A DNA stretch of 64,000 nucleotides from Streptococcus merionis DSM 19192 (lineage in GTDB: Bacteria; Bacillota; Bacilli; Lactobacillales; Streptococcaceae), in NCBI RefSeq assembly GCF_000380085.1, contig NZ_KB904539.1, positions 124,001-188,000 on the forward strand. Reading direction: 5' to 3'. The position numbers and the translations under genes are program-made. Position 1 is the stretch's first letter. Each line of letters starts with the position of its first letter. Below are positions 1 to 7,761 of the stretch, piece after piece. The notes under the pieces were generated by a model that saw nothing but the letters and a program-made list of their open reading frames with translations, was not told the origin of the DNA and ran no database searches.

Positions 1-1595
1 AGCAGGAGCGTATGCTTGACAGTCAGCTCCAGACTTTGGTGCAAATAGCGGAGCAGCAAGGTGAGCAAAGTCTTGAAAGTTTAGACAGTATTGATTTTCG
101 ATTGACCTTGGTCGATGAAGAGGGGCGTGTTACCTATGATTCAGAAAAAAACGCCAAGACTCTCATGAATCATGGCCAGCGTGAGGAAATCTTAGAAGCG
201 CAAAAAACAGGTTACGGAGAGAGTACCCGCTACTCAACGACCATGACTGAGCAGACCGTTTACCGCGCCAGACAGTTGTCATCTGGAACAGTGCTTCGCT
301 TAGCAGTACAGTTTACCTCTTTTCTGGGAACTTTAAAACAATTTTTTGGCTTCCTCCTAGTTATTTTTCTGCTATCACTATTTGCAGCCTACTACATGGC
401 TAAGTTGATCGCTAAGCGCATCATGGTACCAGTCAATAAAATTGATTTGAACGATCCTTTGTCTAGTCAGGTCTATAATGAGTTTGCTCCGCTGCTACAT
501 CGGATGGACTTTCTAAATGAGACCAATAGGTCTCAATTGCAACAAATTCAGCAAAATGAAAAGGAACTTCAGTTCATCACGGATCAGATGGCAGAGGGCT
601 TGGTTATCTTAAATCGGCAAGACGAGATTATGTTGCTCAATCAGTCAGCAATCACGATTTTTCAGGCAGTTACAGAAAGCAAAGGAAAGCCGTTTTATCA
701 GCTTTACCATGCCTATGATTTGCAGCAAACATTGACCAAGGCCAAGGAAACTGGTCGTGCCACTTATCTAATCGAGGAGCAGGACAGAACCTATCAGCTG
801 ACGATGAACCGTGTTGACGACGAGCAAACCTACATGGGGCTTGTGCTTTTGGTTGTTGACGTTACTGAGCAAAAACGCTTGGAAAAAATGCGTCGTGAAT
901 TTACAGCCAATGTCTCCCATGAGCTTAAAACCCCTCTTCAAACTATTATGGGGGCTAGCGAGCTACTCGCTAACAATATGGTGCCTGAGGATAAGCAGGA
1001 ACGCTTTGTCAATCATATTCAAGCTGAGGCTAAGCGACTGCTAAAGCTGATCGACGATGTGATTAAGCTTTCTCAGTTGGATGAGCAGAATCGGCCTGAA
1101 GATGAGGTCGTTGACCTCAGAGCTATTTTGCGACCAGTCCTTGATAGCTTACAGGAAACTGCCCAGCTCAAGGACATCCGTCTAGAAGCTAAACTTATTT
1201 CAGCGGCTGTCAAAGGCAGTACCAAGATTTTGACAGATGTGTTTTATAACCTCGTTGAAAATGCCATCAAGTACAGTCCAGCTGATAGTCAAGTCATTCT
1301 TGATATGGAGATTGTTTCTGACCAAATCAAGATCACGGTTAGTGATCAGGGGGAAGGCATTGCTCTTGAGCAACAAGAGCGTATCTTTGAGCGTTTTTAC
1401 CGTGTGGATAAGAGCCATTCTCGCAAAACTGGTGGTACAGGCTTAGGTCTCTCTATCGTCAAAAACGGCGTAGACTACCACAAAGGGCAACTTGTTCTAA
1501 CCAGTCAACTAGGCCAAGGAAGTCAGTTTACAGTTCAGCTGCCATTAGTGGTAGGACAAGAGAAGTTGACAGATGCGGCCTCTTTAAAACTTTAA
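1..1595 (+). CDS. PhoR/PnpS-type sensor histidine kinase, 5'-truncated by window edge
   Basis: The frame is open to the window edge, so the true start and first membrane segment lie upstream. Numbering from the first visible Met, residues 1-105 look like an extracytoplasmic sensor domain, 111-133 are a membrane helix, and about 183-285 are a PAS domain. The kinase core has the phospho-acceptor His303 in an SHELKTPL motif, an N box (Asn417), a G1 box DQGEG (445-449) and a G2 box GTGLGL (475-480). This order fits the phosphate-type PhoR/PnpS kinases, which phosphorylate an OmpR-type regulator usually encoded just upstream. No pst genes follow here, so the phosphate role is inference. WalK/VicK is less likely because no vicX follows and the outer domain is large. 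Confidence 0.85.
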   Translation, partial: QERMLDSQLQTLVQIAEQQGEQSLESLDSIDFRLTLVDEEGRVTYDSEKNAKTLMNHGQREEILEAQKTGYGESTRYSTTMTEQTVYRARQLSSGTVLRLAVQFTSFLGTLKQFFGFLLVIFLLSLFAAYYMAKLIAKRIMVPVNKIDLNDPLSSQVYNEFAPLLHRMDFLNETNRSQLQQIQQNEKELQFITDQMAEGLVILNRQDEIMLLNQSAITIFQAVTESKGKPFYQLYHAYDLQQTLTKAKETGRATYLIEEQDRTYQLTMNRVDDEQTYMGLVLLVVDVTEQKRLEKMRREFTANVSHELKTPLQTIMGASELLANNMVPEDKQERFVNHIQAEAKRLLKLIDDVIKLSQLDEQNRPEDEVVDLRAILRPVLDSLQETAQLKDIRLEAKLISAAVKGSTKILTDVFYNLVENAIKYSPADSQVILDMEIVSDQIKITVSDQGEGIALEQQERIFERFYRVDKSHSRKTGGTGLGLSIVKNGVDYHKGQLVLTSQLGQGSQFTVQLPLVVGQEKLTDAASLKL

Positions 1596-1658
1596 AAGTT
1601 TTGTATTGCCTAGTGATTTGGTAAAAAATAGGATGTGATTACTCATTTCTATACTTTT

Positions 1659-1685
1659 ATACTCAATAAAAATCAAAAAGTAAAC
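1659..1685 (+). repeat. BOX-like repeat fragment (one end)
   Basis: This is one terminal unit, ATACTCAATAAAAATC, of the BOX-like family found complete at 55828-55917. The second end is not recognisable; a hairpin element of another family follows directly. Confidence 0.55.
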
Positions 1686-1686
1686 G

Positions 1687-1776
1687 AATTGAATTTGGGT
1701 TAAGCACTGCGGCTCCATTTGGGGGCAAATCTTCCTAGAGTCCAGAGACTCTTCTACGCCCTCGTATCTCGTATCT
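1687..1776 (+). repeat. GGCC-hairpin element, degenerate copy
   Basis: The left end reads TTGAATTTGGGT and the right end GCCCTCGTATCTCGTATCTT. The 4-base end pair is GGGT/GCCC (three Watson-Crick, one G:U). A central GAGTC-loop-GACTC hairpin matches other family members. This is a shorter and less regular copy. Confidence 0.55.
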
Positions 1777-1821
1777 TGTATAAAGCCAGCCTCACCACTC
1801 AGAGTTGACGTCAACATCTCA

Positions 1822-1922
1822 GCGCAGTGGTTGGGAGTAAGACTTGTTGGCCATGCCAACTTAGTCTTACCCCTGCACAGATCATTAGGCGCTTTAGCAC
1901 CAATGAATCACTGCTGATTGGC
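1822..1922 (+). repeat. Cruciform repeat R1, copy 1
   Basis: About 101 bp, nearly identical to 34479-34586 and to the reverse strand of 59592-59690. It can fold as a three-way junction: a closing helix CAGTGGTT/AATCACTG, a long arm (GTAAGAC..GTTGGC with GCCAAC..GTCTTAC) and a short GGCGCTTTAGCACC arm. No coding capacity. The family was not recognised. Confidence 0.75.
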
Positions 1923-2036
1923 CAAAAATGTTATACTAGTAGTAGTTCATATTTTGACCGATCGTTTTTAGAGGTACTCCTGAGTTATTCAACAAGCCTC
2001 AGATCTATCAAGACATACAGATGAGAAGAGGAGATA

Positions 2037-2765
2037 ATGACACGTTATTACTTTATACCTGGCCTTGGTGGGAATCGTTCTCATGCACAAGATTTGTTTG
2101 AAGAGCTTCCGTTTGAGGTTCAGTTCTTGTCGTTACCGACCGTGAAGGATTTAATCAGTGCGGAAGATTTAAAAAGATGGTTTGAAAAACGGGTGGATTT
2201 ATCAGGTGACATTGTTTTGATTGGCCATTCGATTGGAGGAGATTTAACGGCTTATTTAGCTAGCCAATACCAGCAAATCACGAAGCTTGTCCTGCTAGAT
2301 GGTGGCATCTGGTCGGATGAGGTTTTGCCTGAGATTGAGTCTGAAATCACAGACGCGCGAGCGTATTTGAAACAAACTCGATTTGACTCATTGGATGCAG
2401 CCGTTGCTGCTGAAAAAGAAAGTTCTATCTTTTGGTCGTCCGCTCAGGAAGAAGCTGTCAAGGCTTCTTTGGTGTGGGACGGGTACGCCTATCGGCTCAA
2501 TCTGTCAGTTACTGACGTAGAAACTCTCTTACGATTCCGCCGTGATTGGTTGGGAGCTATCCAGAGCTTATCAGACAAGCTGGTCTTACTCGTTATTCCC
2601 GACTTGGGAGATGAGACACCAGAATTTAAGGCGAAGGCTCTTGAAGCTGTGCCAGATTTTGTCCATAGATGTGCGGTTTCTGAAGTTGGCCATGGTCTTT
2701 ATACAGAAAATCCGCACCAGGTGGCACGGATTATCACGCAATTTTTAGAAAACCATGGTGGCTAG
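2037..2765 (+). CDS. Alpha/beta-hydrolase family protein (242 aa)
   Basis: A small soluble alpha/beta hydrolase. The nucleophile elbow GHSIGG places the catalytic Ser at residue 65, a C-terminal GHG gives His219, and the acid is probably Asp189 or Asp192 in PDLGDE. There is no signal peptide, so it is cytosolic. An AGAGGAG ribosome site lies just upstream of the ATG. The substrate cannot be read from the sequence; esterase or thioesterase activity is the family default. Its last 21 bases overlap the end of the convergent TraX-like gene, so the two transcripts converge with no terminator between them. Confidence 0.75.
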   Translation: MTRYYFIPGLGGNRSHAQDLFEELPFEVQFLSLPTVKDLISAEDLKRWFEKRVDLSGDIVLIGHSIGGDLTAYLASQYQQITKLVLLDGGIWSDEVLPEIESEITDARAYLKQTRFDSLDAAVAAEKESSIFWSSAQEEAVKASLVWDGYAYRLNLSVTDVETLLRFRRDWLGAIQSLSDKLVLLVIPDLGDETPEFKAKALEAVPDFVHRCAVSEVGHGLYTENPHQVARIITQFLENHGG

Positions 2766-3515
2766 AAGCCCAAGAATCAGCATGTGGAGCGGGTAGAAGA
2801 GGTAGTTGAAGGTCTGATTCATTTTTGTATGATAACCTTGTTGACCATTGTAACTCCAAATCAAAGGAAGCGCTAGGAGTGCAAAGACTTGTGGCGAGAT
2901 CAGGTTGAAACCATAGTAATCCCAGTACAAAGCAAGATTGCTGTAGCCAATAAGGAGCAAGGTTTGAAGATTGGGAAGGATAACGTTGGCCAACACTAGG
3001 ATACTCAACTGCCCACTGCGTTTTTGAGCGGTATTTCCCCTAAAGAAATAAAAGCCAAGAATCATGATAACCCCAAGGCTATGGTAATCTGTATCCAGAG
3101 CGTCCGCCAAAAAAGTGCTGGACAGGATCAAAAGGGCGTTGGTCAGATACCAGATCGGACGTGGGAACCTTGCCCTGCTCTGATCAATCCCCCAAATAGT
3201 GATCAGACCAATCACGAAAGTCCAAATGACATTTTGAAAAGGGGCATAGTTCCATGTACCATTGACCATCAGGTTGAAAGGAATATCTGTCAGGATAGCT
3301 AATCCTACTAATCGCAGTAAATACCTAGGAAAATGTCTCGTATGGAAATAACCCTCCACAATCAGGAAAGCAAAGATAGGAAAAGCCAAGCGGCCAATGT
3401 AGCGCAGCCATAGCTGTTCAGGAAAGAAAGTCGCTGCCGTGTGATCAATCAGCATTAATACCATGGCAAGATTTCTAAGGGCAAAGGAAGTTAGTCCTTT
3501 TTGAGATTTAGGCAT
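2745..3515 (-). CDS. TraX-like integral membrane protein (256 aa)
   Basis: A polytopic membrane protein with about eight hydrophobic segments. It resembles the TraX family, named for the F-plasmid pilin N-acetyltransferase and widespread in Gram-positive chromosomes with unknown targets. The conserved N-terminal pattern FALRNLAMVLMLIDHTA and the following F/P-rich helix fit the family. The start at 3515 is chosen because AAAGGA lies 8 nt upstream; a longer reading frame to 3569 has no better site. A role in acetylating a cell-surface molecule is inference only. Confidence 0.75.
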   Translation of the reverse strand: MPKSQKGLTSFALRNLAMVLMLIDHTAATFFPEQLWLRYIGRLAFPIFAFLIVEGYFHTRHFPRYLLRLVGLAILTDIPFNLMVNGTWNYAPFQNVIWTFVIGLITIWGIDQSRARFPRPIWYLTNALLILSSTFLADALDTDYHSLGVIMILGFYFFRGNTAQKRSGQLSILVLANVILPNLQTLLLIGYSNLALYWDYYGFNLISPQVFALLALPLIWSYNGQQGYHTKMNQTFNYLFYPLHMLILGLLATMVF

Positions 3516-3617
3516 CAGAAGTGTCCTTTCTATTGTAGTAAGGAAAGTCAAGAAAGCGAGATTGGGCATTCAGTTCATAGATATCAGGCAGCTAACTGAC
3601 GGTTTAACGTTAAAAAA

Positions 3618-3672
3618 TTCAGAAACTGAAAATATTTCAAAAGTCAGCTCTTCTATGGTCAAGAGAGCTGAA
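3618..3672 (+). repeat. Degenerate dispersed repeat R5, copy 1
   Basis: A block around GTCAGCTCTTCTATGGTC followed by AAGAGAG is recognisably similar to the reverse strand of 9900-9957 and 24485-24539. It may be the remnant of a mobile-element end; no coding function is evident. Confidence 0.4.
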
Positions 3673-3804
3673 GTTTGTCAGTATGGATGATCAAAAAAAC
3701 GCTCTATCGAATCAAAGTCGTCATTTGTGACTACCAATTAAACAAAGCTACGGTAAAAATACGGAGTCTGAGACTGATGTCCCAGACTCTCTTAGTGTGT
3801 ATCA

Positions 3805-4248
3805 TTAGAGAACGTGTTCAGCTAAAGCTTGGGCAAAGTCTTCTAAGTTAATGATATCATCATCTTCTGCAGCAAGGTCAACTTTGACAGACTCAGCTCC
3901 CTTGGTTGCACCAGTGCTTGTAAAGGCTGCGTCAAACTCGTCAACAGATTTACAGAACTCATCGTAGAAGGTGTCCCCAGAACCGCAAACGCCATAAATT
4001 TTTCCAGAGAGGTCTAATTGCAACAAATCTTCGTAGAAATCTACGATTTCGTCTGGCAATTCCCCGTCCCCATAAGTATATGTTGCGACAATGACCAAAT
4101 CTGCATCTAAAAAATCATCCGCGTCAACGGTTGTGCATTCATTGGTTTCGACATCTACGCCTAATTCTTCTAATTTATTAGAAACGATATCAGCAATTTC
4201 CTCAGTATTTCCGGTCATGCTAGCGTAGACTATTTTCGCTAAGGCCAT
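3805..4248 (-). CDS. Flavodoxin (147 aa)
   Basis: A short-chain, very acidic flavodoxin carrying FMN for low-potential electron transfer in the cytosol. The FMN phosphate loop SMTGNTEEIA sits at residues 10-19, and the two isoalloxazine-flanking loops are visible as TYTYGDGELPDE and CGSGDTFYDEF. The start at 4248 is set by TTGGAGG just upstream; the frame to 4278 lacks a site. Length and motifs are standard. The gene stands alone and is divergent from nrnA, so the redox partner is not indicated. Confidence 0.93.
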   Translation of the reverse strand: MALAKIVYASMTGNTEEIADIVSNKLEELGVDVETNECTTVDADDFLDADLVIVATYTYGDGELPDEIVDFYEDLLQLDLSGKIYGVCGSGDTFYDEFCKSVDEFDAAFTSTGATKGAESVKVDLAAEDDDIINLEDFAQALAEHVL

Positions 4249-4333
4249 GTGTTCCTCCAAAAAGATAAGATATCTCACATTATACCATATTTTTCTATTT
4301 TTAAAAGGAAAACCTTTGTGTTACAATGGAGTA

Positions 4334-4439
4334 TAGGTTTAGAAACGGTAGTCACCACAAAAGCATCGCTTTAAAAACTATCTTTGGCTACGCATATTTT
4401 TTATCTTTGCACAGCTTTCTATACAGCCTCATATCTTAG
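4334..4439 (+). repeat. GGCC-hairpin element in the nrnA leader (weak copy)
   Basis: The right end GCCTCATATCTTA matches the family. The left end is ATAGGTTTAGAA, giving a GGTT/AGCC end pair (one G:U). It lies directly ahead of the nrnA ribosome site AAGGAG, probably within the transcript. The interior is diverged, so assignment is tentative. Confidence 0.4.
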
Positions 4440-4453
4440 TCAAGGAGTTTCCC

Positions 4454-5386
4454 ATGAACAAAGAAATTTTAAACAAAATCAAGCGCTATAACACTATTAT
4501 CATTCACCGCCATTCAAATCCAGACCCAGATGCTTTAGGAAGTCAGGTGGGATTGCAAAAGTTGTTACAACGCAATTTTCCTGAAAAAACCATTCTTGTA
4601 ACAGGCCGTGACGAGCCAACCTTGCTTTGGTTGGCCAAGATGGATGTGGTACCAGATAATCTTTACGAGGGCGCCTTGGTCATCGTGACAGACACGGCTA
4701 ACATGGCTCGTATTGACGATCAGCGCTACAATCAGGGGGCTTATCTCATTAAGATTGACCACCACCCGAATGATGACGTTTACGGGGATATTTCCTTGGT
4801 TGACACCAATGCCAGTTCAGCGTCTGAGTTGATCGCTCGGTTTGCTTTTGACAATGACTTGGAACTGGATGCCTACACAGCCAAGTTGCTTTATGCAGGT
4901 ATTATTGGAGATACAGGGCGCTTCTTATACCCAGCAACCACTGCGACTACCTTTGATGTAGCAAGTAAACTTCGCCGTTACAACTTTGATGCGGCTGCTC
5001 TGTCTCGTCAGATGGACTCTTTTCCCTATAAAATTGCTAAACTTCAAGGTTATGTTTATGATCATTTGGAGCTGGACGAAAATGGTGCGGCGCGTGTCGT
5101 TTTAACCCAAGAATTGCTCAAGCAATATGAATTGACCGACGCGGAGACGTCAGCCATTGTCAGTGCGCCAGGTCAGATTGAAGATGTGAAGGTTTGGGCG
5201 ATATTTGTTGAGCAAGAGGCAGGTTACTACCGAGTTCGGATGCGTAGCAAGTTCATGCCGATCAATCAAATCGCTAAAGAGCATGCTGGTGGAGGACACC
5301 CCTTGGCATCTGGGGCTAATTCTGCCAACTTAGCAGAAAACGATCTGATTTATCAAAAATTGCAAGCTGTGGCGGCACATCGATGA
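4454..5386 (+). CDS. nrnA: DHH-family phosphodiesterase NrnA/Pde2 (310 aa)
   Basis: A cytosolic DHH-DHHA1 phosphodiesterase. Motif I HRHSNPDPDALGS (residues 18-30), motif II VTDTAN and motif III KIDHHPND supply the Mn ligands; the C-terminal GGGHPLASGA is the DHHA1 substrate-binding loop. Family members degrade nanoRNA and pAp; the pneumococcal homologue Pde2 degrades pApA in c-di-AMP turnover. The 310-residue length matches Pde2. It overlaps apbE by 4 nt (ATGA), so the two are translationally coupled. The separation of nanoRNase from c-di-AMP function needs biochemistry. Confidence 0.92.
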   Translation: MNKEILNKIKRYNTIIIHRHSNPDPDALGSQVGLQKLLQRNFPEKTILVTGRDEPTLLWLAKMDVVPDNLYEGALVIVTDTANMARIDDQRYNQGAYLIKIDHHPNDDVYGDISLVDTNASSASELIARFAFDNDLELDAYTAKLLYAGIIGDTGRFLYPATTATTFDVASKLRRYNFDAAALSRQMDSFPYKIAKLQGYVYDHLELDENGAARVVLTQELLKQYELTDAETSAIVSAPGQIEDVKVWAIFVEQEAGYYRVRMRSKFMPINQIAKEHAGGGHPLASGANSANLAENDLIYQKLQAVAAHR

Positions 5387-6321
5387 GTCAGATGGATAAT
5401 AAGGCCCACAAACTTCAGATTAGGCTCATGGGGACTATCATTGATGTGACTATTTTTCATGAAAGGCCCGAGCCGATTTTAGCAGAAGTGGAGCGCTTGC
5501 TTTACCGTTATGAACGTCGTTTTTCAGCCAATCGGCCAGATTCTGAGCTTATGGCGATTAATGACCAAGCAGGCATCTCCAGTGTTTCAGTGCATCCTGA
5601 TTTGTATGAGCTCATCAGGCTTGGCAAGGCTCACTCTTGTGCATCGGGCTCCAATCTCAACATTGCTATCGGTCCTTTGATTCAGCTGTGGCGGATCGGT
5701 TTTGCGGACGCTAGAAAACCGACAGATGAAGAAATATCAGCCTGTTTAGACATCATTAATCCCGAAAACATTATCTTAGACGATGACCAGTTATCTGTTT
5801 TTCTAGCTCAAAAGGGCATGAAAATTGATCTAGGTGCCCTAGCCAAGGGCTATATTGCAGATAAGATTTTGGTTTATTTGAAAGGAGCAGGTATTCGGTC
5901 AGCGCTTATTAATCTAGGTGGAAATGTCCTGACAATGGGAAACGCTCCTCATCAGGTAGATGGCTTTTGGCGCATTGGCATTCAAAATCCTGCGAAAAAA
6001 CGCGGGGAAAACAGTTTGGTTCTCCCGATCCGTGATCAGTCCGTTGTGACTTCGGGTGTTTACGAACGCACCCTGACGATCGATGGAGAGACCTACCACC
6101 ATATTTTCTCCTCTGAGACAGGCTATCCTGTCCAGTCAGAGCTGGCTAGTCTGACGATTATCGCTCAAAAGTCCGTTGATTGTGAGATTTGGACGACGAG
6201 ACTCTTTGGAAAAAAATTACCTGAGATCATGGGGCAAGTGGCAGTGACTCAAGGGATTGAAGCAATTGCTATTACCACTGACGGCAATATTTACCAAAGT
6301 TTCTCAAAAAGTAGTTTTTAG
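5383..6321 (+). CDS. apbE: FAD:protein FMN transferase ApbE-like (312 aa)
   Basis: An ApbE-family flavin transferase, which moves FMN from FAD to a Thr of a target protein using Mg. Visible family features are the N-terminal MGTIIDVTIF strand, RFSANRPDSELMAIN, the IDLGALAKGYIADK segment, INLGGNVLTMG, and TSGVYERTL with HHIFSSETGYP near the C-terminus. Unlike many streptococcal ApbE proteins it shows no lipoprotein signal or N-terminal membrane helix, so it is predicted cytosolic. The start overlaps the nrnA stop. The acceptor protein is not in the window. Confidence 0.9.
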   Translation: MSQMDNKAHKLQIRLMGTIIDVTIFHERPEPILAEVERLLYRYERRFSANRPDSELMAINDQAGISSVSVHPDLYELIRLGKAHSCASGSNLNIAIGPLIQLWRIGFADARKPTDEEISACLDIINPENIILDDDQLSVFLAQKGMKIDLGALAKGYIADKILVYLKGAGIRSALINLGGNVLTMGNAPHQVDGFWRIGIQNPAKKRGENSLVLPIRDQSVVTSGVYERTLTIDGETYHHIFSSETGYPVQSELASLTIIAQKSVDCEIWTTRLFGKKLPEIMGQVAVTQGIEAIAITTDGNIYQSFSKSSF

Positions 6322-6324
6322 GGC

Positions 6325-6353
6325 TTGTCAAACAGAGGATATTTTGGTAAACT
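6325..6353 (+). promoter_or_regulatory. Promoter for rpmE2
   Basis: TTGTCA, 17-bp spacer, TAAACT, located between the apbE stop and rpmE2. It gives a short leader with AGAAAGGAA as ribosome site. Confidence 0.55.
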
Positions 6354-6411
6354 GATAGAGTTATAAACTATGGTTCGCAAAGAGCTATGGCAGAAAGGAA
6401 ATTTTTAACTA

Positions 6412-6654
6412 ATGAAAAAAGATATTCATCCAGAATACCGTCCAGTTGTCTTTCTTGATACAACAACAGGCTACAAGTTTTTGAGCGGTTCTACAAAACG
6501 TTCAAAAGAAACGATTGAGTTTGAAGGTGCTGAGTACCCATTGGTTCGTGTTGAAATCTCTTCTGATTCACACCCATTCTACACAGGACGTCAAAAATTC
6601 ACACAAGCCGATGGACGTGTGGACCGTTTCAACAAAAAGTACGGTATCAAATAA
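6412..6654 (+). CDS. rpmE2: 50S ribosomal protein L31 type B (80 aa)
   Basis: A complete type-B L31 of the large ribosomal subunit. It begins [16 protein letters not shown] and ends [12 protein letters not shown]. It has no cysteine, so it is the zinc-independent paralogue that usually replaces zinc-containing L31 when zinc is scarce. No second L31 or Zur-type operator is visible nearby. A good intrinsic terminator follows at 6692. Confidence 0.97.
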   Translation: MKKDIHPEYRPVVFLDTTTGYKFLSGSTKRSKETIEFEGAEYPLVRVEISSDSHPFYTGRQKFTQADGRVDRFNKKYGIK

Positions 6655-6691
6655 GCAAGATTTATCAAGCAAAACTCAAAAGAGTATCAAG

Positions 6692-6718
6692 CCAGGCAGG
6701 TTTTCTGTCTGGTTTTTT
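6692..6718 (+). terminator. Intrinsic terminator of rpmE2
   Basis: Stem CCAGGCAG/CTGTCTGG (one G:U) followed by six T. Confidence 0.85.
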
Positions 6719-6827
6719 AGATGACGTTATCGTGCTATAGATTATCTTGCTGATGAAACGCCGATCCTGTCAGTAATTCTCAACGCCACACCCGTTTTCC
6801 TTTCATTTCTTCTACAATAAAATCACC

Positions 6828-6836
6828 TGCTACAAT
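6828..6836 (+). promoter_or_regulatory. Extended -10 promoter of the recombinase gene
   Basis: TGC-TACAAT gives an extended -10 with no clear -35. The start would fall near 6843, ahead of an AAGGAGG ribosome site at 6845-6851 and the GTG start at 6857. Confidence 0.5.
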
Positions 6837-6856
6837 AGTTCAGTAAGGAGGAAATT

Positions 6857-7540
6857 GTGAAGAAAATCATAAATCACTATCAAGAAAAAGGTGCGGTTGC
6901 TATCGGCTACGCCCGTGTTAGCTCAACGGACAACCGCCAAGAGTTGGGCTTGGAAGTCCAAAAGGAAGCTCTTAAAAACTGCGACATTGTTTTTGTCGAG
7001 AAAGATTCTGGCGGCAAGCAAGACCGTCCGAAACTCAAAAAAGCCTTCGAAGTCGCAAGACAGTGTTCGAACAACGGCATAGACACAATGCTTGTCGTCT
7101 ATAAGTTAGACCGTCTCACTCGGAAAATGTTTCAGCTGTCGGACATCATTCAAGACCTCACCAGTCACAACATTAAGCTCAAAAGCATTCAGGAAAATAT
7201 CGAAACAGATTCGCTAACGGGTAAGTTTTTCTGCCTGATTCTCGGCTATGTAGCGGAATGGGAACTAGAAGCGATTCGAAATCGCACCAAAGACGGGCTG
7301 AGAAAAGCCCGTGAGCGCGGTGTAAGGCTTGGTAATAAAGGCATTTCTAAGAATCTTGAACAGCGAATCATCTCCGAGTATCTCTCGGCAAACATGTCGG
7401 TTCGCGAACTGTCTTATCAGCTTAAAATCTCCACTGCGACCATTTACAGCGTTTTGCGGCGCAATAATATTCCAATAAATCGCCAAAAAGCACATAATGT
7501 GTTGACGAAACCTCAAAAAAATGGTAAAGTAAACATGTAA
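6857..7540 (+). CDS. Serine site-specific recombinase, probable DNA invertase (227 aa)
   Basis: A small serine recombinase. The catalytic domain spans about residues 14-155, with the nucleophile in GYARVSS (Ser22), a DSGGKQDRP loop and the active-site LDRLTRK segment. A long helix (EWELEAIRNRTKDGLRKARERG) joins it to a C-terminal helix-turn-helix, residues about 172-212 (MSVRELSYQLKISTATIYSVLRR). That is the architecture of resolvases and Hin-type invertases, without the large C-terminal part of phage integrases. GTG start with a strong AAGGAGG site. The stop codon lies 4 nt before one of two inverted near-palindromic sites, which points to an invertase. It sits with the next gene between housekeeping genes, suggesting acquisition. 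Confidence 0.88.
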   Translation: MKKIINHYQEKGAVAIGYARVSSTDNRQELGLEVQKEALKNCDIVFVEKDSGGKQDRPKLKKAFEVARQCSNNGIDTMLVVYKLDRLTRKMFQLSDIIQDLTSHNIKLKSIQENIETDSLTGKFFCLILGYVAEWELEAIRNRTKDGLRKARERGVRLGNKGISKNLEQRIISEYLSANMSVRELSYQLKISTATIYSVLRRNNIPINRQKAHNVLTKPQKNGKVNM

Positions 7541-7543
7541 ACT

Positions 7544-7571
7544 GTTTTAGTAGACGGTCGTTTGTTAAAAC
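7544..7571 (+). promoter_or_regulatory. Putative recombinase crossover site A
   Basis: A 28-bp imperfect inverted repeat with ends GTTTTAGT and TAAAAC and core ACG-GT-CGT. It agrees at 22 of 28 positions with the reverse complement of site B (7661-7688). Size, dyad symmetry and a non-palindromic central dinucleotide (GT) are what small serine recombinases use. Confidence 0.75.
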
Positions 7572-7602
7572 AATCAAAGTTATCCATAAGAAATAAATGA
7601 AA

Positions 7603-7649
7603 TGCTGATTTGACAAGGTTTTTAGGACTTTGTCAGGTTGGCATTTTTT
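7603..7649 (+). terminator. Intrinsic terminator inside the invertible segment
   Basis: A 14-bp stem (7603-7616 with 7630-7643), 13-nt loop and six T. Four of the 14 pairs are G:U wobbles in the transcript. On the opposite strand those become A:C mismatches and the T run is on the wrong side, so the terminator works in one orientation only. Confidence 0.8.
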
Positions 7650-7660
7650 GATTTTTCATT

Positions 7661-7688
7661 GTTTTAGTTGACGACCGTTAACTAAAAC
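7661..7688 (-). promoter_or_regulatory. Putative recombinase crossover site B (inverted)
   Basis: A 28-bp near-palindrome related to site A, but with central dinucleotide AC on this strand (GT on the other), hence inverted relative to site A. The similarity continues inward a few bases (AAT.AAA on both). Confidence 0.75.
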
Positions 7689-7697
7689 ACACCAAAA

Positions 7698-7745
7698 CCC
7701 TATTGTAGCAGGGATTTTTGTGTGAAAATAAAAAGAAAATTCACA
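7698..7745 (+). promoter_or_regulatory. Inverted repeats in the surface-protein leader
   Basis: A short CCCT/AGGG hairpin (7698-7713) followed by TTTTTG, then TGTGAA-N13-TTCACA (7721-7745) immediately upstream of the GGAGG ribosome site. They could attenuate or bind a regulator. No convincing promoter lies between site B and the gene. Confidence 0.35.
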
Positions 7746-7761
7746 TTTCATGGAGGAAAAA

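Noticed and set aside
6857..7540. The recombinase as resolvase or transposon-encoded enzyme
   Set aside because: No transposase or terminal repeats lie around it, and the paired sites are inverted with reversed central dinucleotides, which favours inversion over resolution.
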